DNA of 6,339 nt from Planctomycetota bacterium. Lineage in GTDB: Bacteria; Planctomycetota; UBA1135; UBA2386. Location of the stretch: NCBI GenBank assembly GCA_003235605.1, contig QJVU01000333.1, positions 1-6,339 on the forward strand, read 5' to 3'. Within the stretch, counting starts at the first letter, position 1, and each line of letters opens with the position of its first letter. The notes under the pieces are model-generated. The model was not told the DNA's origin, made no database searches, and was given only the letters and a program-made list of their open reading frames with translations. Both the position numbers and the translations under genes were made by a program. Below, in pieces: positions 1 through 5,438 of this stretch.

Positions 1-2
1 AG

Positions 3-797
3 GTACTCGGCGAGGTCTTGGAGGTACTGCGGGCGCTGCTGCTCATCAGGGTCGATGGCCGGGAGACCGGACTCGTGCAGGTGCAGGGTGAGCTGCGCGA
101 GCGACTGAACGAACTTGCCGAGGCTGCGGACATCACCCGGCTGGATGCAATGGTGCACGCCGGCCTGCTGGGCCGGGAGCGGATCCGGCGCCTGGAGGAC
201 CGCCGCCTGGTCCTGGAGGTGAGCCTGTTGCGCATGGCGGAGGCGGGACGCCTGCCGCAGCTCGCGGACCTCTTGGAACAGCTGAGAACCGGTGCTCCCA
301 TGCGAGGTGCGGCTGCTGCGCCGACCGGAGCTGTTGCGGCAACCGCGCCAGGTGCGCCGCCGAAGCCGAAGTCAAACAGCCTCCACGACCGATTGCTGGC
401 AGAGTGTCGTGAGGAGCACTCGCTGTTGGCCCGCTCCTTGGAGGAGTGCCGCGTAGCAGAACCGGACCCCGAGGGTGTCGTGCAAATCCAGGTCATGAGC
501 GGACGCAAGATGCACCGGGATCGGCTCACCTCGGCCGGGGTGCAGCAGCAGCTACGGGAGATGATCTCCAAGATCCTGGGGCGGGACGTGGCGATCGCGG
601 TTACCCTTGCCGACGCAGCGGCTGCGGACGCCGCTGCCCGGCCCGACGGCAGCGAGCCAAGGACCGCAAGACCCTCGGGGGCCCCAGAGCTCCCGAAGCC
701 TGGCCAGGCGGTGCGCAAGGTGCTGGAGCGCTTCGACGGCCGGGTTCTGAAAGTGAACGACCAGCACTCCAAACCCGAGAACCAACTGCCGGAGTAG
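3..797 (+). CDS. dnaX: DNA polymerase III subunit gamma/tau, C-terminal part (5' end outside window)
   Basis: This is the 3' part of the clamp-loader ATPase subunit, which loads the sliding clamp and tethers polymerase at the replication fork. The frame is open from the first bases of the window, so the ATPase domains lie upstream and only 264 codons are seen. Numbering from base 3, residues 1-95 resemble the clamp-loader collar domain (domain III), ending in the typical helix with RRLVLEVSLLRMAE. Residues 96-125 form an Ala/Pro-rich linker. Residues 126-205 resemble the tau C-terminal domain that contacts the polymerase alpha subunit, with an LHDRLLAECREEHSLLA start and an ILGRDVAIAV strand near the end. 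The last 60 residues are polar and disordered-looking. Presence of the tau-like tail means the full-length product is tau-type; no slippery A-rich frameshift site is visible in this part. It is followed 7 bp later by ybaB, the usual partner. Identification rests on domain pattern and context. Confidence 0.88.
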   Translation, partial: VLGEVLEVLRALLLIRVDGRETGLVQVQGELRERLNELAEAADITRLDAMVHAGLLGRERIRRLEDRRLVLEVSLLRMAEAGRLPQLADLLEQLRTGAPMRGAAAAPTGAVAATAPGAPPKPKSNSLHDRLLAECREEHSLLARSLEECRVAEPDPEGVVQIQVMSGRKMHRDRLTSAGVQQQLREMISKILGRDVAIAVTLADAAAADAAARPDGSEPRTARPSGAPELPKPGQAVRKVLERFDGRVLKVNDQHSKPENQLPE

Positions 798-804
798 AAG
801 ACCC

Positions 805-1134
805 ATGGGTGCACCGGGATTCGGTGACATGAGCAGCCTGCTGAAACAGGCTCAGCAGATGCAAAAGCGGATGCAAGATACCGAGAAGGACCTTCGCGAG
901 CGCATCGTCGAGGGCTCTGCTGGAGGCGCTGCGGTCAAGGTCTATGTCAATGGCATGCAGGAGGTCCAGGCGATCAAGATCGATCCGGACGCCGTCGATC
1001 CCGAGGATGTCGAGGGCCTCGAGGACCTGGTGACTGCAGCAGTTCGGCAAGCCCTCAGCGCCTCCCGCGCGTTGCGCGAGAAGGAGATGGGCAAGGTTAC
1101 CGGTGGCATGAACCTGCCCGGGATGGGCTTCTAG
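805..1134 (+). CDS. ybaB: YbaB/EbfC family nucleoid-associated protein
   Basis: Small DNA-binding protein (109 aa, the normal size of the family) that forms dimers and coats the nucleoid; its exact cellular role is not settled in most bacteria. The N-terminal helix reads LLKQAQQMQKRMQDTEKDL, the classic family start, followed by a short strand segment around VKVYVNGMQEVQAIKIDP (residues 47-64), a helix EDVEGLEDLVTAAVRQAL, and the C-terminal KVTGGMNLPGMGF tail that is also typical. I chose the ATG at 805 because the resulting MGAPGFGDMSSLL matches the glycine-rich lead-in of homologues; an ATG at 829 is in frame and would remove that lead-in. A GGAG lies 10 bases upstream, overlapping the end of dnaX. 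The gene sits between dnaX and recR, the order found across many phyla, and is probably cotranscribed with both. Confidence 0.95.
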   Translation: MGAPGFGDMSSLLKQAQQMQKRMQDTEKDLRERIVEGSAGGAAVKVYVNGMQEVQAIKIDPDAVDPEDVEGLEDLVTAAVRQALSASRALREKEMGKVTGGMNLPGMGF

Positions 1135-1157
1135 CGGCCGATGCCGCGGTCGATCTG

Positions 1158-1757
1158 TTGGCTGCACGCTCGCAAGCGGTTGAACGTCTGAAGGAGTGCT
1201 TTGCGCGTCTGCCTGGCATCGGCCCCAAGACCTCCGAGCGTCTGACCTACCACCTGCTCGCGGCGGACGAGCGAGAAGCCATGGATCTGGCTGAGGCCAT
1301 CCGCAGGGCCCGCGAGTCCACGAAGGTGTGCAGTGCCTGTTTCAGCCTGGACGAGATCGACCCATGCTCTGTTTGCAGCGACGAGGGCCGTGACCAGACA
1401 CTGCTTCTGGTAGTCGAGCACCCGCGGGAAGTCGCGGCGTTCGAGCAGGCGGGGTACCGAGGCCTCTACCATGTCCTGCAGGGGAAGGTCTCCAGCCTCG
1501 AAGGCATCGGCCCGGAGGATCTGACGGTACCTCAGCTGCTGCGGCGCCTGCGCGACTCCGCCGTCCAGGAGGTGTGCCTGGCCACGAACCCGGACCTCGA
1601 GGGTGAAGCGACGGCGCGGATGATCCGGGAGCGTCTTCGGGAGGTGGGGGTGAAGGTAACCCGTCTGGCGCGCGGCATCCCGGCGGGGGCGACCATCCAA
1701 CAGGTCTCCCAGAGCATTCTCGCCGATGCCATGGAAGGTCGGCGGCCGCTTTCCTGA
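1158..1757 (+). CDS. recR: Recombination mediator protein RecR
   Basis: RecR works with RecO (and RecF) to load RecA on SSB-coated single-stranded DNA in gap repair. The 199-aa protein has the standard order: a helix-hairpin-helix around LPGIGPKTSERLTYHLL (residues 18-34); a four-cysteine zinc finger at C58, C61, C70 and C73 (CX2C-X8-CX2C); a Toprim domain beginning near LLLVVEHPRE (82-91), with TNPDLEGEATA at 143-153; and the C-terminal ARGIPAGATIQQVS motif (171-184). Length is normal. The start is TTG at 1158: no ATG or GTG is available in this frame nearby, and TTG leaves the usual 16-17 residues before the LPGIG motif. No Shine-Dalgarno sequence precedes it. The ybaB stop lies 23 bases upstream, so translation may depend on ribosomes finishing ybaB. 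Nothing is missing from the functional motifs. Confidence 0.96.
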   Translation: MAARSQAVERLKECFARLPGIGPKTSERLTYHLLAADEREAMDLAEAIRRARESTKVCSACFSLDEIDPCSVCSDEGRDQTLLLVVEHPREVAAFEQAGYRGLYHVLQGKVSSLEGIGPEDLTVPQLLRRLRDSAVQEVCLATNPDLEGEATARMIRERLREVGVKVTRLARGIPAGATIQQVSQSILADAMEGRRPLS

Positions 1758-1830
1758 GGAGCTGCGTCCGGCTCCGGGCCACATGGCGTAAGGCTGTCGC
1801 GATCCACGACGGCGGTACCTCGCGCGCCTC

Positions 1831-1875
1831 AAGTCGGCTCCCACCGCTGCCGACTTCTTGGACAGTCTGGGAGCC
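1831..1875 (+). repeat. Overlapping inverted repeats (two mutually exclusive stems)
   Basis: Stem one pairs AAGTCGGC at 1831-1838 with GCCGACTT at 1849-1856 across a 10-base loop. Stem two pairs GGCTCCCA at 1836-1843 with TGGGAGCC at 1868-1875. Bases 1836-1838 belong to both, so in RNA only one stem can form in full. This geometry is seen in attenuators and riboswitches, but no known riboswitch class is recognised and no T-run follows either stem. Function is inferred from geometry only. Confidence 0.45.
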
Positions 1876-1924
1876 ACGGCGGTACCCAGCAACCAGAGCA
1901 CAGAGCGGGGAACAGCGGAGGCGA

Positions 1925-1937
1925 CCCGGTAACCGGG
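1925..1937. repeat. Palindrome CCCGGT-A-ACCGGG just upstream of rpoN
   Basis: A perfect inverted repeat with 6-bp arms around a single A, ending 12 bases before the rpoN ATG. It could be a protein-binding dyad or, in RNA, contribute to a structure that limits access to the rpoN start; with a one-base centre it cannot close as a tight hairpin with all pairs. In G+C-rich DNA a 13-base palindrome can also arise by chance. Confidence 0.35.
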
Positions 1938-1949
1938 GCAGAGCGATGC

Positions 1950-3341
1950 ATGGAAGTCAGGGTGCAGGCAACACAGCGCCAGGAGCAGCGGCTTGCGTTG
2001 CTGCCCAAGATGCTGCAGTCGATCGAGGTGCTGCAGATGACCACCGTCGACCTGCTGGTGCGCATCCGAGCCGAGCTGGAACAGAACGAGCTGTTGGAGG
2101 TGCTCTGCGAACCTCCGGAGCCGGAGCTGCCCCCGCAGAACAAGGGCACCGGAGACGACGATGGCGAGGACGCCATGGGCGTCGAGGCTCAGCGGCTCCA
2201 ACCCGGCCGCGACGAAGCGGTCGACCGCAAACAACAGTTCCTGAACAATGTGGCAGACTCCGGCGCCAGCCTGCTCGACCACATCGCCGAGCAGATCGGG
2301 TGCCTGAACCTGCCCGACACGCTGGCGGCCGCGGTGCTGGCCCTGGCCGAGCAGTTGGATGACCGTGGCCTGCTGAGCATCTCCGACCACGAGCTCCAGC
2401 TGGTCCTGGAGCAAGACCTGATCCCGGTTGCGATCACGGTCCTGCAGTCCCTGGAACCGCGGGGGATCGGCGCTCGGGACACCGTCGGCGCCATGCTGCT
2501 GCAGCTTCCGGACAACGATCCCGATCTGGCGGACATCGAGGCCATGCTGACGGAACACCTGGAGGCTTTGGCGCGGAACAAGCTCCCGGACGTGGCCAGG
2601 GCCCTCGGGCGCACCATGGACGAGGTCCGCCAGCTCCTGGAGCGGATCAGCAGGCTGAGCCCGCGGCCCGCAGCCCGGTTTCGCAGCGAAAACCCGGGGA
2701 TCGTGTCCCCGGACGTGGTGGTGAGGTTGGAGGATGGCGAGCCGGTCGTCGAGGTCGACGACATGTCGCTGCCGGATCTGGGCATCGCGGCTGGCTACGA
2801 ACTCACGGTGGCGGACAAGGAAACCCCCCCTGATGTCCGAGAATACCTGAGAAAGAAACTGAGCAGTGCCCGTGGCCTGATCGATGCCGTCGACCAACGA
2901 CGCCGCACGTTAGCGCGAGTCACCGCGACGATCATGCAACACCAACTGGAGTTCCTACGTCGGGGAAAGTCGGCATTGCGTCCCCTTCGGATGAGCGAGG
3001 TCGCCGACGAACTCGGTTTGCACCCCTCCACGGTGAGCAGGACCATCCAAGGCAAGCACGTCCAGACGGATCGAGGCATTCTGCCGCTCCGCGAGTTCTT
3101 CGACGGCAATCGGCGGGCGCTACCGGCGGAGGGCGATGGTGCCGGGCGTCTGGCAATCAAAGAGCACATCCGGCAGCTGGTTGCCGGCGAGGACCCACAG
3201 GCGCCACTCTCGGACGATGACCTCGTGAACCTGCTGGCAGCCAGGAGAATCCGCTTGGCGCGCCGCACCGTGGCGAAGTACCGGCGCGAACTGGAGATTC
3301 CGTCCAGCTATCGGAGACGCAGACACGGGGAGGGGTCATGA
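1950..3341 (+). CDS. rpoN: RNA polymerase sigma-54 factor
   Basis: Sigma-54 directs RNA polymerase to -24/-12 promoters and needs AAA+ activators to open DNA. The 463-aa protein has all family regions. Region I is at residues 8-51: Gln-rich, with LALLPKMLQSIEVLQM and ELEQNELLEV, the activator-responsive part. Region II is a short acidic linker at about 52-90 (EPPEPEL, GDDDGED). The core-binding domain runs from about 97 to 290, with LDDRGLL and LEPRGIGARD. A helix-turn-helix near 348-368 (MSEVADELGLHPSTVSRTIQ) is followed by QTDRGILPLREFF. The RpoN box ARRTVAKYR at 437-445, followed by IPSSYRRRR, reads the -24 element. Start at ATG 1950 fits the family N-terminus; ribosome-binding sequence before it is weak, and an out-of-frame ATG at 1946 overlaps. 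Its stop overlaps the next gene's ATG, and an hpf-ptsN-HPr group lies further downstream, as commonly seen around rpoN. Confidence 0.97.
   Translation: MEVRVQATQRQEQRLALLPKMLQSIEVLQMTTVDLLVRIRAELEQNELLEVLCEPPEPELPPQNKGTGDDDGEDAMGVEAQRLQPGRDEAVDRKQQFLNNVADSGASLLDHIAEQIGCLNLPDTLAAAVLALAEQLDDRGLLSISDHELQLVLEQDLIPVAITVLQSLEPRGIGARDTVGAMLLQLPDNDPDLADIEAMLTEHLEALARNKLPDVARALGRTMDEVRQLLERISRLSPRPAARFRSENPGIVSPDVVVRLEDGEPVVEVDDMSLPDLGIAAGYELTVADKETPPDVREYLRKKLSSARGLIDAVDQRRRTLARVTATIMQHQLEFLRRGKSALRPLRMSEVADELGLHPSTVSRTIQGKHVQTDRGILPLREFFDGNRRALPAEGDGAGRLAIKEHIRQLVAGEDPQAPLSDDDLVNLLAARRIRLARRTVAKYRRELEIPSSYRRRRHGEGS
3327..3335 (+). promoter_or_regulatory. Strong ribosome binding site for the acidic repeat gene
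   Basis: GGGGAGGGG inside the 3' end of rpoN ends three bases before the ATG at 3338; its GGAG core (3329-3332) sits five bases from the start. It is the clearest Shine-Dalgarno-like sequence in the window and supports the overlapping start, although the same bases also encode the last residues of RpoN. Confidence 0.6.
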
Positions 3342-4069
3342 CGCCATCCAACTACGACCCCCTCCAGGGCGAAGAGGCAGTCCTCGACGAGGCGCCCCTC
3401 GAAGAGGCGGGGCCCCGCCGGACCACGCCCGCGAATGCCACTCCCGGGAGCCCGGCACCCGAGGATGCGGAATCGCGAGAGGGGGCACCTGAGGCGGTGA
3501 TACCCGAAGAAGGGAAACCTGAAGCAGGGGCACCCGAGGCGGAGACACCTGAAGAGGGGACACCCGAAGAAGGAGCAACCGAAGAAGGAGCAACCGAAGA
3601 AGAGACACCCCTGCAAGGGACAATGGGGGAGGGGACATCCGGCGAAAGCACCCAGGGCACGGTGGAGGCGAGCCAGCCTGCTCAGGCCGGCGGACCGCCC
3701 GGGTCGGGGCCCAGACGGCGGACCTCCCCCGGAACGCCCACGAACCCCTGGCCCGAGCCAGCCGAGCGCGGCGCGGCCGTGGGGCCCACGCGTCTGCGGG
3801 TCCCGCATCCAGTGGCTTCTCCAAGGCACGGCAGGCGGGAGCCCCTGCCGAGCCAGAGGGATCACGCCGAGTACTCGCGCATTCCCGTGCCCGTGCCGGA
3901 GCCCACTGCCTCCAGGGTGGTGCCGATGCTGCTGTTGGTCACCGGGCTCGGTGCTGCAGCCTACTTGGGTCTGGTCGTGCGCCATTATCCGTTGGCGATC
4001 TTCCTGGTGCTCATCAGCCTCGTGGCGGCGCCACTGGCACGGATGATCTTCCGGGGGTCGATCGACTAG
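3338..4069 (+). CDS. Unrecognised acidic Pro/Glu repeat protein with two C-terminal membrane segments
   Basis: I do not recognise this 243-aa protein. Residues 1-190 look disordered. Within them, residues 51-90 form eight five-residue units of the type PEEGT/PEEGA (variants PEAVI, PEAGA, TEEGA), strongly acidic; residues 110-190 are Pro/Arg-rich with net positive patches such as PRRRTS and PRHGRRE. The C-terminus holds two hydrophobic segments, about 194-214 (VVPMLLLVTGLGAAAYLGLVV) and 217-238 (YPLAIFLVLISLVAAPLARMIF), linked by the short charged turn RH. This suggests a small helical hairpin anchor with a long soluble N-terminal arm; topology is inferred. There is no signal peptide. Its ATG overlaps the rpoN stop in ATGA and has a strong GGGGAGGGG ribosome site at 3327-3335, so it is real and probably translationally coupled to rpoN. 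Antisense frames over the repeat are low-complexity shadows. It could be lineage-specific; no function should be assigned. Confidence 0.85.
   Translation: MTPSNYDPLQGEEAVLDEAPLEEAGPRRTTPANATPGSPAPEDAESREGAPEAVIPEEGKPEAGAPEAETPEEGTPEEGATEEGATEEETPLQGTMGEGTSGESTQGTVEASQPAQAGGPPGSGPRRRTSPGTPTNPWPEPAERGAAVGPTRLRVPHPVASPRHGRREPLPSQRDHAEYSRIPVPVPEPTASRVVPMLLLVTGLGAAAYLGLVVRHYPLAIFLVLISLVAAPLARMIFRGSID
3488..3607 (+). repeat. 15-bp tandem coding repeat (PEEGT-type pentapeptide)
   Basis: Eight consecutive 15-base units encode the acidic pentapeptides of the unknown gene. Most have diverged, but bases 3564-3602 are a perfect period-15 run of about 2.6 copies (unit CCGAAGAAGGAGCAA), which points to recent slippage or unequal crossover. 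Unit number is therefore likely to vary between strains. All changes by 15 bases keep the frame. Confidence 0.85.
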
Positions 4070-4100
4070 GCGCTACGTGGCGGGCACTATAGTCCCGGGT

Positions 4101-4862
4101 GTGCGGACCTACCTGTTGACCATCACCTACAAGGGCTCGCGCTATGCAGGCTGGCAACGGCAGGATGGCTTCGATACCGTCCAGGAGTGCCTGGAAAGAG
4201 CGTTCCAGGTGCTTCTCGGAGAGACCGTCGTGGTTCACGGGGCCGGGCGGACGGACGCCGGGGTGCACGCCTTGCGTCAGGCAGCCCACGTACGTGTGCC
4301 GCGGTCCTTCGACCCAGAGGAACTGGTGCAGGCGCTGAACGGCAACCTGCCCCGGGACATCGCAGTCAGGGCCGCGCGAGAAGTGCCCGCGGGGTTTCAC
4401 GCCCGGTTCTCCGCCATCGGCAAGCGCTATCTGTACCGGTTCGTCGTTGGCCGAATACGGCCGGTCCTTGGAACCGACCTCTTCCATTGGGTCAAGCGTC
4501 CCCTGGACATCGAGGCGATGCGTCGGGCGGCGGGCTTCCTGCGCGGCGAACACGACTTTGCATCCTTCGCATCAAACCCGGGTTACGATCGCACCCACGG
4601 CACGGTGCGGCACGTCCATCACGTGCACGTCATCCGCCGCAGCCACGGCGTGGATCTTGTAGTTCAGGGGAACGGGTTCCTATACAATATGGTCCGTGCG
4701 ATTGCTGGGACGCTACAGCAGGTCGGATTGGGCAAGCACCCTGCGGAGCATGTTGCCAGCGTTCTCGCTGCCAGGGACCGGAGCCAGGCCGGCATGACCG
4801 CGCCGCCAGAAGGCCTCTACCTCGTTCGGGTACTGTACCGTCGCAAGGACCTTGGCATGTGA
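4101..4862 (+). CDS. truA: tRNA pseudouridine(38-40) synthase TruA
   Basis: TruA converts uridines 38-40 of the tRNA anticodon arm to pseudouridine. The 253-aa product (from GTG 4101) shows the family marks: TYLLTITYKGSRYAGWQRQ near the N-terminus; GAGRTDAGVHA with catalytic Asp52; NLPRDIAVRAA; FHARFSAIGKRYLYRF with the conserved active-site tyrosine region; EHDFASFAS; NGFLYNMVRAIAGTL; and EGLYLVRVLY at the C-terminus. I prefer GTG 4101 because the product then starts MRTYLLTITYKG, as homologues do. An in-frame GTG at 4077 would add eight residues (MAGTIVPG) and has only a weak AGG upstream. No good ribosome site precedes 4101, but TATAGT at 4088-4093 could be a -10 element placing transcription start at or near this codon. 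It follows the acidic membrane gene closely and is not functionally related to it in any obvious way. Confidence 0.95.
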   Translation: MRTYLLTITYKGSRYAGWQRQDGFDTVQECLERAFQVLLGETVVVHGAGRTDAGVHALRQAAHVRVPRSFDPEELVQALNGNLPRDIAVRAAREVPAGFHARFSAIGKRYLYRFVVGRIRPVLGTDLFHWVKRPLDIEAMRRAAGFLRGEHDFASFASNPGYDRTHGTVRHVHHVHVIRRSHGVDLVVQGNGFLYNMVRAIAGTLQQVGLGKHPAEHVASVLAARDRSQAGMTAPPEGLYLVRVLYRRKDLGM

Positions 4863-4878
4863 CCACACGCAGGCGATG

Positions 4879-4906
4879 ACGGCCGTTCTCGCCCGTGGCC
4901 CGTTTT
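4879..4906 (+). terminator. Possible weak terminator after truA
   Basis: Seventeen bases after the truA stop, ACGGCC (4879-4884) can pair with GGCC-C-GT (4897-4903, one bulged C) and TTTT follows at 4903-4906. An alternative pairing of ACGGCC with GCCCGT (4891-4896, one mismatch) also exists. The stem is imperfect and the T-run short, so termination may be partial or absent. It lies at the boundary between truA and the hpf-ptsN-HPr group, a sensible place for a transcript end. Confidence 0.3.
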
Positions 4907-4958
4907 CAAAAGGCACTCAGTGTTGACGAAACTACCATCCAGCATCTAGCACGAAGAC

Positions 4959-5318
4959 ATGGGGACGAACTCAAACCCGGATGATGTCTTGATCGAGGTG
5001 ACCGGCAGACACCAACAGCTGCCGGACGACGCCCGTGACTACGCGACCGACAAGGCCAGCAAGCTGCTCCGGTTCCACAACCGCATCTCCCGGATCCAGA
5101 TCGTGATGGACCGCCGGAAGGATGACTCGGAGGTCGAGATCATCGTGCATGTGGACAACGGTCACACTTTCGTCGCCAAGGAAACCGGCAGCGGCTTCAA
5201 GTCCGCGTTGGACCCACTCGTCGCCAAGATGGGGCGTCAGCTCAAGAAGGACAACGAGCGCCGCAAGAACCACAAGGGTGGACATGGCCACAAGGACACG
5301 CGACCAAAACCGGTCTGA
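4959..5318 (+). CDS. hpf: Ribosome hibernation-promoting factor, short HPF/YfiA (RaiA) type
   Basis: This protein binds the decoding and tRNA sites of the 30S subunit and keeps ribosomes inactive in stationary phase or starvation. The 119-aa sequence has the S30AE-type fold: VLIEVTGRHQQLPDDARDYA (10-29), helix DKASKLLRF (31-39), strands ISRIQIVMDRR and EVEIIVHVDNGHTFVAKETG (43-77), and helix FKSALDPLVAKMGRQLKK (80-97). The tail (98-119) is Lys/His-rich. The roughly 55-residue dimerisation domain of long HPF is absent, so this is a short form. Start ATG 4959 gives a nine-residue lead before the first strand; TTG 4989 would start at LIEVTG, but no better ribosome site precedes it. TTGACG at 4923-4928 could be a -35, but the -10 18 bases on (TAGCAC) is poor. 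Position upstream of ptsN is the classic one near rpoN. Confidence 0.95.
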   Translation: MGTNSNPDDVLIEVTGRHQQLPDDARDYATDKASKLLRFHNRISRIQIVMDRRKDDSEVEIIVHVDNGHTFVAKETGSGFKSALDPLVAKMGRQLKKDNERRKNHKGGHGHKDTRPKPV

Positions 5319-5381
5319 GCGGTGGCCACGTTGACGACTCCGGACGAAGGGTGGGCACGTCGGGCTGGCTAGGGATTGATC

Positions 5382-5438
5382 ATGGGGCTACGCTTGGGGC
5401 CACTGCAGTCTGCTCGTCGAGCCACCGAAGCAGCATGA
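5382..5438 (+). CDS. Possible 18-codon upstream ORF overlapping the ptsN start
   Basis: An ATG at 5382, with AGGGA at 5371-5375 six bases before it, opens a frame of 18 codons (MGLRLGPLQSARRATEAA) whose TGA overlaps the ptsN ATG at 5435 as ATGA. That arrangement would let ribosomes finishing the small ORF re-initiate on ptsN. It has no run of repeated codons like an amino-acid attenuator. The peptide resembles nothing I know, and short ORFs of this kind arise often by chance, so it is offered only as a candidate. Confidence 0.25.
   Translation: MGLRLGPLQSARRATEAA

Larger units (their letters stand above)
1758..1949. other. recR-rpoN intergenic region with repeats and alternative stems
   Basis: No credible coding region fills these 192 bases. 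Directly after the recR stop is GGAGCTG-CGTC-CGGCTCC (1758-1775), a 7-bp stem with one G-U pair, but with no T-run, so it is at best a weak terminator or an mRNA end-protecting hairpin. A perfect 8-bp inverted repeat AAGTCGGC/GCCGACTT lies at 1831-1838 and 1849-1856. Another perfect 8-bp pair, GGCTCCCA (1836-1843) and TGGGAGCC (1868-1875), overlaps its left arm, so the two stems exclude each other. An 11-bp direct repeat ACGGCGGTACC occurs at 1809-1819 and 1876-1886. The palindrome CCCGGT-A-ACCGGG is at 1925-1937. No clear sigma-70 or sigma-54 promoter could be read. This is the probable place for rpoN transcription or control signals, by inference from position. Confidence 0.5.

Noticed and set aside
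601..1167. 188-codon minus-strand frame over dnaX and ybaB
   Set aside because: Low-complexity antisense shadow; both overlapped plus-strand genes are recognisable families.
1782..1802. TGGCGTAAGGCTGTCGC as a sigma-54 autoregulatory site before rpoN
   Set aside because: The GG to GC spacing is two bases too long and the -12 TTGC is not present.
1946..2362. Plus-strand frame from ATG 1946 overlapping rpoN
   Set aside because: Arg/Gly/Ala-rich out-of-frame shadow of the well supported RpoN N-terminus.
1131..2897. 588-codon open frame on the minus strand across recR, the gap and rpoN
   Set aside because: Its translation is rich in His, Gln and Arg without domain character, and it lies opposite two unmistakable genes; long antisense frames are expected in G+C-rich coding DNA.
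3308..3985. Minus-strand frame with repeated FFGCS-type units
   Set aside because: It is the reverse reading of the 15-bp repeat in the plus-strand gene, which has the better start, ribosome site and membrane segments.
4187..4879. 230-codon plus-strand frame inside truA
   Set aside because: Arg/Gly/Pro-rich shadow in another frame of a gene with all TruA motifs.
4909..4928. AAGGCACTCAGTGTTGACG as a sigma-54 promoter before hpf
   Set aside because: GGCAC resembles the -24 element, but the TTG is one base too far and lacks the GC of the -12 element; the spacing is essentially invariant in this class.
5351..5434. N-terminal extension of PtsN from GTG 5351
   Set aside because: The extra 28 residues have no family resemblance, and ATG 5435 gives the normal length and N-terminal pattern.
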